This document shows positions 1-11,298 of a DNA stretch of 64,000 nucleotides, in pieces. The notes beneath the pieces were generated by a model. It had not been told where the DNA came from and did no database searches. It saw nothing but the letters and a program-made list of their open reading frames with translations. Position numbers and translations under genes: made by a program. Positions within the stretch are counted from its first letter, which is position 1. The number at the start of each line of letters is the position of its first letter. Source of the DNA: Epiperipatus broadwayi (lineage: Eukaryota; Onychophora; Udeonychophora; Euonychophora; Peripatidae); NCBI GenBank assembly GCA_028023455.1, contig JAQFVV010012395.1:6328001-6392000 (forward strand). Reading direction: 5' to 3'.

Positions 1-847
1 ATACATTTTGTATGCATTTATTTTGAATTACATTTGTCTGAGAAACGTTTTTAAGATTGATGATACATAATAAAGTATTATTAATTTTCAAAAGATCTAT
101 CACAAATGCTAAACCAACATTAATCAGAACACAATTGTTTATTTTATTGCTAAAAGTGTTTTCACGAGGAATTGAACATCATTTAGAAAACTTTTTTGCT
201 CTTTCTTTTCTTAGATACAAGCAATAAATATATTTCTTATATTTTCATGTAGTAATGAAATTACGCAATGATTTACAGTCTGCTCAACTTGACAGAAACA
301 TTAATTAATGTCTACTGTAAGCTATATGCATTGATAAATAACAACTTGATATCAATCTTAACATAAAGAAATCAAGCTAAGATATTTTGACAAGAGGAGC
401 ATGCTTATTTAAATGAGTTTAGGATTGAATTATTGTTATTATTATTGAAAACCTGAAAACTAGTTAAAAGAAAAAACATCATAATTAGCTTTTAAAGCAT
501 CAGACTTTTAAAGTCACTGTAAGTAATAAATTTAATAATAATGATTGTTTATTATTAATAGATAACTGAATAAATCCATGATGAATGATTTGAATGAAGT
601 GAAATCTCTCATTATTTTTCAAAAGACGGGGAAAAAATTAGATATAATTTACAATTGTTTATCTGCTTGCATGACAATGACAAACAATCCCATAAATCAA
701 CCTATTATGATTTTGGAAACCACTCATTACCCTTAAGAAAAAGTGAAGAAATCAGGAAAGCCCTCATAGATAAGTATATGTAAAGAAATTAGAAGAATAC
801 TCATAGATAAATATATGGAATGTCTACTGATGGTTAATTTGACTGAA
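1..847. other. Unassigned AT-rich sequence
   Basis: No frame of note, no repeat recognised. Short poly(A)/(T) runs only. Confidence 0.6.
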
Positions 848-1112
848 AAGCTTAGTTGGTTAGTGGATTGTCTTAATTTTAATATTCACAAATTTGAAGG
901 TCTTAGACTTGATTTCCTTGCTAGTACTGTTATTGGTTAGGTCATCCACATTTGAAAAAGAGACGTAATATCACTCAAAATGTTTTATATACTAATCCGT
1001 GTACTATTACTAGCAGTGGAATGTATTTGAAAACTTTAAATAAAGTTTGAATTTTTCTAAAAACAATTAATATTAAAGATGGAAATAGTCTAACGTAATT
1101 ACAATTAGAACA
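848..1112 (+). repeat. Family F repeat, single arm
   Basis: It starts at the tRNA-like AGCTTAGTTGGTTAGTGG and continues through TTAGACTTGATTTCCTTGCT, CCACATTTGAAAAAGAGACG and ACTATTACTAGCAGTGGAAT to AGATGGAAATAGTCTAACGT. The uninterrupted GTTGGTTAGTG is the equivalent empty site for the hAT at 31.8 kb. Confidence 0.65.
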
Positions 1113-1174
1113 TTTTTATTTAAAGTAATTTAACACTGTAAGAAAACATATTTAGGGGAAAAAACAGTAAAGGA

Positions 1175-1550
1175 TTTTAATAAATGGTTTCTACTGGTGC
1201 TTACTTAGGGATTAGATACTTGAATGTCTAATAGAAGAACTACAGACTAGTATAGTATGAGAAAATGTCTTTTAGGATTATTGGAAGGATTTTGGCTGAA
1301 GGAGCACCCAGTTACTAGCTGATATTAAACGAATTGATTTAGATATGGGCTCAGATTATTAGAAGAAAACACAATAGGAAAGCAATGTAATTCTAAAGTG
1401 AATCTCAATTTATTGTAAGACCTAGAAAGAGACCACGTGTGAGTTTATGGATGAATAATAAATGATGAATGGCAAAAAGCGCTTTAAATTCAAAGAGATT
1501 TTCATTCTGTAGCAGATTGATTAAGTTGAGAATAAACTTTTAACAGTAGT
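1175..1550 (+). mobile_element. Old, heavily decayed RTE LINE 3' fragment
   Basis: Plus-strand sequence collinear with the RTE 3' end but with many substitutions and gaps. Recognisable blocks include TTTTAATAAATGGTTTCTAC, GTGCTTACTTAGGGATTAGA, AATAGAAGAACTACAGACTA, CCTAGAAAGAGACCACGTGT and the terminal TCATTCTGTAGCAGATTGAT. No frame survives. It shows that RTE activity in this genome spans a long period. Confidence 0.72.
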
Positions 1551-1685
1551 TGATAAATACTTTTTTTTTTGCCTTTCTCAAAGTTAAATTTTTTCTAAAA
1601 AATCTAAAGTAGGTAAAGTTAATAAACTTTATCAATATCAAAAATAAATAAATAAATGATTTTATTTCCCAATAGGTTGTAAGGA

Positions 1686-1755
1686 GTTTGAACACCAGAA
1701 GATCTATGTGGTTCAGTGATAGAGTGACAGACTCAGGAGCTTCTGGTGCTCAAAC
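1686..1755. repeat. Inverted repeat with tRNA-like loop
   Basis: The arms GTTTGAACACCAGAAG and CTTCTGGTGCTCAAAC (15 of 16 paired) flank a 38-base loop containing GTGGTTCAGTGATAGAGTG, which resembles a tRNA box A region. Related sequences with CACTAGA/CACCAGA and a box A-like complement occur near 9545-9650, 22950-23040, 63285-63360 and 63880-63985. This suggests a dispersed tRNA-derived SINE. Confidence 0.5.
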
Positions 1756-2251
1756 TTTTTATGAATACCTAAGCAATAAAGTCATTCTAATGTCTTTATC
1801 ACAATATTGATTCAAAGTGATAGACTTTTTTTTACAGATAATTTGAAATTAATCCTAATTACTAAAAATTATTAAAGCATTATTAATTTTTGCCTTTTAA
1901 ATAAAAAAATTATATTGTCTTAACACTTTCTTTTTTAAATTTATTTACTTGCTGTCTCGGCTATAATAATTACAATAAAAATGGTATAACCCTAGTGTGA
2001 GCGAGCATACAAGATCCAGACAGTGTCAAGATGGAATATAAGTAATTCTTATATTTTCAAAAATTAAAAATAAATATATTCTATATACTTATAATATTTT
2101 TAAAATTACAATAACAAAATATATTAAGATGGCATATAAGTGATTGGTGATATTAAAAAAAAAAATAGTTATACATATTATTTACTTAAATTGCATTACT
2201 TAATAATGTTTTTAAAATTATGGTGGCTTCAAATGAAATAAATACTACTGC

Positions 2252-2588
2252 TAAAATAAAGAGCATGCTAATAACACTAACAAGCTTTATCGATAAACGC
2301 CACAAGACAAAGCATTTAAAATCTCTATCTAAAAATTATCTCTAGCCCCATAATGGTTTATGGCTGTTGGCTTTTTTTAGTGACATTGAAATTTTCTAAT
2401 GCCTCATTGAGGAAAGCCAATAGCTAGAAACCAGTCTGGGGCTGAGGATAATTTCTAGATAGACATTTTAAATGCTTTCTCTTGTGGCATTTATCAATAA
2501 AGCTTGTTAGAGCTATTAGCATGCTCTTGATTTTAGTTTATAATTACAAGCTTATCAAATTAAGTCACATGATGTATGACTTTATTTT
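2252..2588. mobile_element. Family B foldback insertion with 12-bp target duplication
   Basis: A 337-bp segment flanked by perfect 12-bp direct repeats AAATACTACTGC (2240-2251 and 2589-2600). Inside, arms 2261-2354 and 2437-2526 are imperfect complements over ~90 bp (GAGCATGCTAATAACACTAA against the complementary right arm), around an ~80-bp loop. The outer ten bases TAAAATAAAG are also inverted at the right edge. The right side holds AGTCACATGATG, a relative of the CATCACATGA motif at the end of other B copies. Confidence 0.65.
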
Positions 2589-2762
2589 AAATACTACTGC
2601 CTTTTTAAATGACTTTGTTTATAATTTTAAATCATAATTTGTACTGCATTGTATTTTTTATGTGCTTTTATTAAACTTCCTTTTTTTTTTTTATCAGTCT
2701 GTCTAAGAAATCATGTGGAAAAAAAATAAAATTAAAGAAATGTTTTATATATATATGTCAAA

Positions 2763-2833
2763 GCGTTGACCTGGACGCGAACCCGGGCCAGCTGCTTGAA
2801 AGGCAGCTATGCTAACTGCTAGACCACCAACGC
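2763..2833 (-). repeat. tRNA-Gly-like short element (anticodon position TTC)
   Basis: A 71-nt tRNA-shaped sequence with nearly complete pairing. The acceptor GCGTTGG pairs with TCAACGC, the D-arm begins GTCTAGCAGTTAGCA, and the anticodon stem GCTGC/GCAGC holds loop CTTTCAA. The T-arm is CCGGGTTCGCGTCCAGG, with one mismatch. It is clearly derived from tRNA-Gly(UCC), but loop position 35 is T, giving a UUC anticodon. The conserved leader TCAA and tail TTTGACATAT, shared with the copies at 21.2 and 30.9 kb, mark it as a retroposon or mobile tRNA copy rather than a standard single gene. Function as a tRNA cannot be excluded. Confidence 0.75.
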
Positions 2834-2984
2834 TTGATTCACATGAATGCAACAAAAAGTAAAAAATAATTTTTTTTCACCTTTCATGAATAAAAGCATG
2901 GAGGGATCATGTTTAGGAATTCACAAATCAGATTCTCAAAAAATCATGCCCACTTTCATGTATCAGTATCAATCTATTTAAAGT

Positions 2985-2997
2985 GGGGGGGGGGGGG
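2985..2997 (+). repeat. Poly(G) tract, 13 G
   Basis: Thirteen consecutive G in otherwise AT-rich DNA; length is prone to sequencing and replication error. Confidence 0.95.
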
Positions 2998-3632
2998 TTA
3001 GTTGCAAGTTTATTTAATAATTCTTTGTGAATGTAAACACTATTATATGCTTTTATTCCTGAAAGATGAAGAAAATTTATTTTTTACTTTTTGGTGCACT
3101 TTTTTAAATATATATCTTTTAATGCATTTATGTAAATAAAACCATTTTTTAAAATTCCTTTTTAAATATTTTTTTATTTAAGATAAAAAAATATAATAAC
3201 CTTCAATTATGATTTAAAAAAATATTATATAGGAGAAGTTTAAATAAGATCCATTACTTACTTTTCTTTTAAAAAAAAAAAAATGGTGCAGTTTAGAAGA
3301 AATATCAATAGATTGGCCAAAGGGAAAGGTTTAAGACTTTTAGAAAGTTAATCATTTTCTTAAATCAATAGTTTTAGAAATTGACAAGTAAAAGACAGTC
3401 TTCTTTCTTAATTAATTTATTTGCATTTATTGGAAAAAATATAATTTGAAACCTCTGAATGATAGAATTAGGTTTCACCCAGAATGTGTTTGTGCTAATT
3501 CAAAGAAAGTCACACACCAAGATGACGATACCATTATTTAAATTTTTCCATTATCTAAAAAAATATTTTTTTACAATATATTTACAGGAATGATTATGTA
3601 ATATTTTTGAATTACTAATACTTGGAGTTTAA

Positions 3633-4400
3633 ATGAAATATAGATTTGAACACAGACTTTCAAGCTCCTATCAGCTATCCACTCTATCTCATACAACCGA
3701 TACACATGACCTCACACATGTGAAAAAGATAAATGATCCCCAAATATGTATTTCGTGCTGAACCAGAACTCATCAATTGGTCCAGATTATCATCTCCCAC
3801 ACACATATATAATCAAGATTGAAGATTTCCTCTCTTAATATAAACCGAGCATTGACTATATATATATATGTGGGAGATGATGAGCTGGACCAATTAATGA
3901 GATGCTGGTTCAACATAAAATACATATATTAGAGATCATTTATTTTTTTCCACAGGCGTGTGGTCATGTATATCGGTTGTATGAGATAGAATGGATAGCT
4001 GAAGGAAGTTTGGAAGTCTGCGTTCAAAGGAATGATCATGGTAAATATACGCTTCTTACATATAAATATTTGAAAACCAGGCACTCTTCACAAACCTGGG
4101 AGTTTAATTGTAAGTATAGAGGATTTGAACTCAGATCTTCAAGTACTCTTCAACTATCCACACTATCTCATACAACTGATACACATGACTTGAACTCAGA
4201 TCTTCAAGCACTCTTCAACTATCCACACTATCTCATACAACTGATACACATGACCACACACATGTAGAAAAGATAAATAATCACCAATATACGTATTTCA
4301 TGCTAAACCAGCACTCATCAGTTGGTCCAGACTATCATCTCTCACGCACATATATAATCAGTGCTCAGTTGAAATCAAATTAGCAGTCTGTAAGTGTTAA
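3633..4400. repeat. Family A repeat, three units in +/-/+ order
   Basis: The + unit 3633-3835 has CTATCCACTCTATCTCATAC and CATCAATTGGTCCAGATTAT. It is followed by an inverted unit (about 3843-4030) and another + unit (4057-4380). The last contains a 65-bp exact-length tandem duplication (4125-4189, 4190-4254). On the reverse strand GAGTTCAAATCC fits a Pol III box B and GTTGTATGAGATAGTGTGG resembles a box A region, so the unit may be tRNA-derived. The 121-codon frame here is repeat read-through, not a gene. Confidence 0.75.
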
Positions 4401-6009
4401 ATATATATCTAAGAGAAATGTGATATATTTACTAAAACAATAAAACCTTTTTGTATTATATGAAAAGAAATCTCCTCCTAAATGGATAACCCCTCCCTCC
4501 TTGGAACATATTTTTTTCTCGCCGCTGTCTCTATTCTAGCATTGTTTTTTTTATATAAATTATGTTATAATTAAGCTTTACAAATTTACCCAGGAAATAT
4601 TTACATAAATTACAAATCATTTCTAATAAATCTTCCAACCTTATTACCCACTAATAATAAACATTTTTACAAAATATTTCTTTTGTATATAATAATATTG
4701 TACTCGCACCTATATTTCCAAATTCGTAAGCTATCAAAATCATTTTAATGATGTTTGTAAATACATTCTTATATATTGTAGTTCAGGAATGTAGCCAATT
4801 TCTTGACATTTTTTTTCCGGCAAACTTTTAACTCAATGTTTCATTATTTTTAATGGTTAATTTTTTTTAACTGTTTGCCGTATGTGCTGTATTGAACGTG
4901 ACATAAATACCAATTCTTTATTTTAGTAAAAAAAAAAAAAAGCACTTTACAAAAAAAAAAGCATGTCTAATAAATTGCCAGAGAATATTAGAAAATTGTA
5001 GCAGTTAATCGAAACTTGTTTAATTTAAATTAAAAAATGTGGCAATGGTTATGGACTCGCCTAAAGCTTGCCCTTCAATAATGGACTCGTTCAAAACTGT
5101 AGCAATCTTAAGAACTCTCTATACTGTAGTTCTTTTCGGAATACAAATAAGTTGGCCAATGAAATAATAAAGTAAAGAAAGTGTTAATGGCACAAACGAG
5201 CCAATTAAGTAAATTGTTCAGCAAATCTATAAAAGTTAATGCCCATTTGAAAGTTACCAGAAGTTGATATCTGCTTGATACCTCTTCATAATAAAAATAA
5301 TTTATATCATGCACAGACATGAAAATATCTCTGGCAGTAGTGATACATTATCTGTAACTATCCCTATTTTGATTACTAAATTTAAGACCATAGAAACATT
5401 TTTAAGATTTATTTTTTTTTAACTTAACAAATGTGACAAAATAATTTTAATTTATTAGATTTAAATTCATTATGTGCATTAGGCAAATGAGTTGTTCAAA
5501 GGAAATGGGACAAACATTTTTTTAATGAAGTAAAGCAAATTAAAAATGTTTGCAAGGATATAGTGTAACAGTGGGAGTCATATTGTTATTGTCAAACATA
5601 AGAGAAAGTAAAATAGCGTTTAATTGGATTATATATAGAAAACAATAAATACACTTGGCAAGAAAGGTTTTTACAATTTATTTCTGTATAATTATATAAG
5701 AAAGGGAATACATATGCAAAGAATTTATGTGGGGGCAAAAAGGAAGGTAGATAAGTTAAGGAAATAAGTAGATTTATGAACACTAGAAGCAGATTTATTT
5801 GTTGTAAGGGTATGAGTTTTAGATGCCACGTAAAAAAGGCAAAGATTTGAACTGTTTATGATATCGTTTATTTGGCAACGGGAGAAGTTATGTTGAGAAT
5901 TTATTTTTGGAATGTATGACGTTGAAAATAAGATAAATTATATGAAGTTATGGAAGAAACTTAAAGCTGTAAAGATAATATTAAAAAAGAAAGCTATTTT
6001 ATTAGTAAT
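4401..6009. other. Unassigned AT-rich sequence
   Basis: Two minus-strand frames (5108-5320, 5592-5783) are low-complexity with no domain and are not called. ATGGACTCGCCTAAAGCTTG and ATAATGGACTCGTTCAAAAC (5050-5098) hint at a small diverged duplication. Confidence 0.5.
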
Positions 6010-6545
6010 TATATAGTGGATTATTTTCATCATCTAATATTAAATGTAAAGGTCTTTAGAAAAATTTAAACTTTATGTAAACTTTTGAAATATATTCAAT
6101 CATTAGTAATAGCACACAGATTAAAATATAACAAACTTTCAAGTGGTATTCTTCTCTGTTTCTCAGGTATTACTGACCTAATCAATGATAATATTAATCA
6201 AACCTGAACCTTTGGATTTGTGAATACTGAATTTAAGGTGATGCTCTAACCAACTTAGTTATTCTGACAAGGACAATGAGTATTACTTTAAATTTATATT
6301 CACAAATCTAAAGGTCCAATCCCCATGCTAATGTTGCCATTGGTTAGGCCAACAAAATTGAAAAAAGAGGCAAGAATAATAAATACCGCTTGAAACATTG
6401 CATTATTTATTAACCTATGTGTTATTATTAATAGTAAATGCATTGGAAAGTTTAAATAAAATTTAATTTTTTTTAAAGATATTCAATATGTAAATTAGAT
6501 GATGGAAATAATCCAACATATAATTACTACTAAAATGCCATAATT
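6010..6545. repeat. Family F repeat, head-to-head inverted pair
   Basis: The left half is the rough reverse complement of the right half, meeting at about 6250. The outer ends are TTATTTTCATCATCTAATAT and GATGATGGAAATAATCCAAC. The centre of the left half, complemented, reads GTTGGTTAGAGCATCACCTT, like a tRNA box A region, so two tRNA-headed units face each other. Confidence 0.7.
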
Positions 6546-6664
6546 ACAAACTTTCAGATGAATAGATATATATTGATATTAATATCAACAATAATGAAGA
6601 TGAGAATAAATTACCAACATAGTTTTTATTTAAATGAGTTATGAAAAGAAACATAATAATAAAG

Positions 6665-8850
6665 TGTAACGATCCGGAGAATGTCACTTAACGTAAACTG
6701 CACTACAGGGCGCCATCTAGGTATTTGAACCTAGAAAAATTTATAGAGTAGGCAGATACGTAAGTAAAAAAAATTTTTTTTTTTTTTTTTTAAATTTTGA
6801 TTCCGGTCGTTAGCCCATGTCACTAGCTCAGTGGAATAGCAGAGATTTAATAATATACTCTAAGAGTATATATATAAAAAGAATAAAATAAGCCACTGCC
6901 AGTAATTAACACACAAACATTTATTTATTTCACATATATATAAGATTTAAAATTATTTTAGTATTAGTTTTACATTTCAAAATTTAACCTACATTTTTAA
7001 CTTTGATTTTTGACTTTAATTTACATTTAATTACTATTATACTATAATTTTACATTTTAATTAAGTTCGCACAGATAAATTTATGAAAGCTTGTTTATAA
7101 TGTTGAATATAGATCGGTTACATAGATTTCACGGTCAAAAACATTTCAAAATAAACATAAACGATCAAAATACAAAATTATTGATTACTGACAATTGCGG
7201 AGGGAAATTTATACGTAACCCAATAGTATTCACCATAAGATACTTGCATTGTCACCAATAACTTAAAAGACATCCGAATAAATACATTTTAGATACTCAC
7301 CAGTAAGGTATCATTATTTATCGAATGTCTATATATTTTGATCAAATATGAAATCCAAAACATACCTAACCGATAACCAATCCATGCAAGCGTCTATAAA
7401 CAACTTAAATTTAATGCATTTTTATTTAGGGTCGAGTATGAATAGACTCCATACATTTGCATTTGAAAATAAAATATTCTATCCCTCTTTAACCTTAGGC
7501 TAAAATTCGCAGTCAAACTGGCATCAATTCATCTGATACATCGATGTATTCAATGTAATACGGAATACGGCAGCACCAAAAAGATTAAGAGAAGACATTG
7601 ACTCTCATCAGATAGGAATATTACATCTATCTAACGAGAAGAACAATAAAAAAAAAACTCCATAGAAAGGAACTGCGTTCTCCGTTTTATAATTCCTTCC
7701 ATAGGCAAACGGGTGAGTGCGGCATATATATAAACGATTCTGCCAGTAGCGAATCTCCGACTGCATCTACTAGCTACATCAATATATCCAATCCATTGAC
7801 CCAATCTAACAACGACACAAATAACCTAAGATTACCCTCCCCTAATATGACTTTACAAATTTATACAGCCATTCACGCCCGACTTAAGTTTAACATTTAT
7901 ATCATTTAACTTAACGGAAAACAGAAATCATAATAAAACTTAAAGAACAAAAAATAAATAAATGGAAATGATTTTACAAAAGAATTACATTAAATAAAAT
8001 TATAACTAATTAATAAATAACATTGGTCAGATAGGATAATATTGCAATCATTTAAATATGGAAAGTTTTAATTTAATGTTCATTATTTATAAAGTTCTTA
8101 CGGTTTACAACAGTTCATCTTTATCCGTTACTTGCCATGAACGTGAATTCCCACGCCGTCCTCAAAAGATTGGTATCCATTTAGCCGTTGTTTTATTTAT
8201 TCATTTGGAGGTTTTTTAGTTTAATTGGTCCTCAATGTAGGAAATGATAGTTCATTTCTCTTTTCTTTAACAGCCAAAAGAATTGACAGAGCGTCTGTCA
8301 ATCCCTTCACTTCCAACTCCGTACTAATACATATAGTCACATCGTAATAATCAATTACCAATCACTAATTAATAATTTCCAAATTTTCCTTTTATACGTA
8401 TTCGAAGGATTGACTTGGCATTATGTCATCGATGTGATGATCCTTTCGCTGAGGTCCGATTTCCCGATGGATTTCTTTCATTGGCTATTTGTTTCTATTG
8501 TTTTCCTATCTGACCGATGTTTTTACATTTAAATGCCCAAGGCTGGTTTACATTTAACTAATTAACAATCATTTCCATTTCTGATTAATTTCTGTGTTTT
8601 TCAAGATTAAAGATATATTTTTATCTCTAAATCTTTTTAAGTTTTTGTTTTTAAAATACCTTTTCTATTTTTAATACAGTTTTATTTTAATAATTTTTTT
8701 TTATCTGTGCGATTTAATATATACGAGTTTAAGATATTTAATTTCAATTTTTAATTCTTAAAGAAAATTTTTAAATGCGAACTTTTTAATTTACTTTCAT
8801 GTTTAATAAATATAAAAAAAACAATGTAACGGACGTCTGTGCTCGTTACA
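6665..8850 (+). mobile_element. LTR-like unit (solo LTR or LTR-type non-autonomous element)
   Basis: A 2186-bp block starting TGTAACGATCC and ending GCTCGTTACA. The inverted TGTAACG/CGTTACA ends are characteristic of many Ty3/gypsy LTRs. A 4-bp direct repeat AAAG flanks it (6661-6664 and 8851-8854). The interior is less AT-rich than its surroundings in places and has no long open frame. A TATA-like stretch GCATATATATAAACGATTC (about 7723-7741) could be an LTR core promoter. No second copy of the terminal sequence is present inside, so it is better read as one very long solo LTR than as LTR-internal-LTR. The strand is inferred from the TATA orientation. Confidence 0.6.
7725..7736 (+). promoter_or_regulatory. 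TATA-like box inside the LTR-like unit
   Basis: A TATATATAAA motif sits in a relatively G/C-containing context (GTGCGGCATATATATAAACG), about 1.06 kb from the left end. It is plausible as the LTR promoter, with no independent support for transcription. Confidence 0.3.
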
Positions 8851-8854
8851 AAAG

Positions 8855-10380
8855 AGTACATAGTGGATCAGTTTACTGTAGTATATAATTGCTTCTGAGG
8901 AAGGAGAGGAAGTTTAATGATCAACAAAATCTTTGGGCCTATAACCTACTCACAAAAACTTCTGACTTCATCTAAGAAGTAAACATATATTAGAGACTTT
9001 GTAGAAGATATAAGTTTATATTTCATTCAACCATTAGCCAACATGCCTTTATCAGGCTAATAACTCAAAAAATTTAAATATACTTTCTTGTATAGCTATA
9101 TTAGAAGCTCAGATATAAAGTGATTAAAAATATCTTTGTGCTTATCATAAATGATCTATCCAAACATAACATTTCCATGGATTCATTTAATATATCTTGA
9201 GTATTAGCAATCTCTCTAGAACCAAACTATGTATATTATGACCAATTTCTGGCTACTTATCTTTATTCTTGCAGAAGGCAAGGCAGAGATCTCACCACTG
9301 CTTTTGTGCACTATTAATTTATTTAAAAATTAGCATTGTTGCTGATTGATTTAAAGATTATGCTTTATTAGTTTTTAAGTAAACCAATGAAGTTTATTTA
9401 TTGACGATTGTTTGTTTTATAAAATGTTACAATTTATATATATATATATTAGTAGTTAACAGAATTTGTTTATTGTTTTATCTATGATACATGCATTTTT
9501 ATAAATAAAAATAAATAATCAAATGCTCAGAAATATATAATAAGTTTGAGCACTAGAAGTGATAGTATTAGGTGCAATTAAAAGGATTTTAATGTCCAGA
9601 GTCTTACCATTCTACCACTGTATCAAACCATGTGTCATATATTCTTATATAATTAGCCTTTATTCAGACAGGTATCATTGTGAATATCAAGATGGATTCT
9701 TGTTTTCAGCCATTGATATTCTTCTTATGCAATCCATACTATGTCTTCAAATATTTAAAAGCTTGGACCCAAGATCTTAATTTAATTCATAATTTTGTAG
9801 ATTTTCCATTTATTGTTTTGTTAAATTCTTATGAATAATCAGTGGAGAAAAAAGATGCAGTGGTTATATTTTAATGAAATAAGTAATGGATATAAAAGAT
9901 AATTATATTTGATCACTTCAATTTTTTTTTATGTAAGTCTATCTCTTTTTTTTTTTTTTTTGATACTAAATTTATTTGATTGTTAAATGTATAGATTCCA
10001 TAGTTAATTTTCAGAAGGGATTTCATTTTTATCAGGTCATAAATTTTTTGCATGAATATGCTTTTTAACATTGGAAATATTTTTTTTTACTTGCATGCCA
10101 ATTTTATACATAAACAATCAAAAGTTACGAGATGGTAGTGTTTGTCCCTAGTCGTTTATTTTGAAGTATTTTCATAATATAATTACTTATTCCTCATTTC
10201 ATACTATTCAAGCTAATGGTTTGAAAATTTTAATATCTCAAAGTTGTGAATTCAAGCTGACTTGCTACATACTAGATCAGTATCTTTATATTTTAACACT
10301 TATAAGCTATTTGTGAGCCCTCTTGATCTTTTGTTAGAAGAATGCAATTTTCAAAAAAACTAAACATGTGATTCCTAAAT
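8855..10380. other. Mostly unassigned AT-rich sequence
   Basis: Holds only the SINE fragment near 9.6 kb and T-runs near 9.93-9.96 kb. No coding evidence. Confidence 0.55.
9545..9650 (-). repeat. Degraded tRNA-derived SINE fragment
   Basis: On the minus strand GGTTTGATACAGTGGTAGAA resembles a tRNA box A region. The preceding TTTGAGCACTAGAAGTGAT is shared with other SINE-like pieces in the window. A 73-codon frame overlapping it has no domain and is not called. Confidence 0.4.
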
Positions 10381-11298
10381 AGTCAAAATAAGAGTCATAG
10401 ATCACATGACCCTATCTCTTAAGCTTGTAAGTTATAAACAATGAGGATTGCCAATTCCTCTACCAGATTTATGATAAATGCTTAGCCAGAGCCAGCACTT
10501 AAAATATCTCTGTCAGGAACCCCTCCCCAAACCCCTGACCTTGGTTTTGTGCTTTGGCACTCCTCAGAGAGGTGTCAGGGTAGTTCAGACACTAGATCTA
10601 AAAATACCAACTCAAAGCCAAGCACTTAACTAAAAGTTATCTATTGAGTAGAAAATCTGAAAATTTCAGACATCTACATGTCTTCGAACCCAGCTATCCA
10701 ACTCAAATAGCTATATGGGGCTGATAAATCTTCATCCATACCATATATTAGTAGTCTTAGCAAAATAAAATCGAATAAGACCAGTGGCAGAGACTATAAA
10801 TAGTCAAAATAAGTCATAGATCACATGACCCTATCTCTTAAGCTTGTAAGTTATAAACAATGAGGATTGCCAATTCCTCTACCAGATTTATGATAAATGC
10901 TTAGCCAGAGCCAGCACTTAAAATATCTCTGTCAGGAACCCCTCCCCAAACCCCTGACCTTGGTTTTGTGCTTTGGCACTCCTCAGAGAGGTGTCAGGGT
11001 AGTTCAGACACTAGATCTAAAAATACCAACTCAAAGCCAAGCACTTAACTAAAAGTTATCTATTGAGTAGAAAATCTGAAATTTTCAGACATCTACATGT
11101 CTTCAAACCCAGCTATCCAACTCAAATAGCTATATGGGGCTGATAAATCTTCATCCACCATATATTAGTAGTCTTAGCAAAATAAAATCGAATAAGACCA
11201 GTGGCAGAGACTATAAATAGTCAAAATAAGTCATAGATCACATGACCCTATCTCTTAAGCTTGTAAGTTATAAACAATGAGGATTGCCGATTCCTCTT
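10381..11298. repeat. Tandem duplication, unit ~420 bp, 2.2 copies
   Basis: Units start at 10381, 10802 and 11219 (the third is only ~80 bp). The first two are nearly identical; differences include a 2-bp indel (AAGAGTCATAG/AAGTCATAG) and a 4-bp indel (CATACCATAT/CACCATAT). Each unit begins with GATCACATGACCCTATCTCT and AAGCTTGTAAGTTATAAACA, related to family B ends, then CAGGAACCCCTCCCCAAACC. Few differences imply recent unequal exchange. No coding frame. Confidence 0.9.

Larger units (their letters stand above)
2601..3632. other. AT-rich sequence, no gene
   Basis: Apart from the tRNA-like element (2763-2833) and poly(G) tract, only A/T homopolymers are seen. Confidence 0.6.

Noticed and set aside
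2763-2833. Calling this a functional tRNA-Glu gene
   Set aside because: The body is Gly-type and the copy shares its tail with dispersed relatives, so a mobile copy is the simpler reading.
3902-4267. 121-codon open frame
   Set aside because: It is read-through of family A repeat units, including the 65-bp tandem duplication; similar peptides recur wherever the repeat occurs.
9559-9780. 73-codon hydrophobic frame
   Set aside because: Overlaps a SINE-like fragment and shows no conserved motif.
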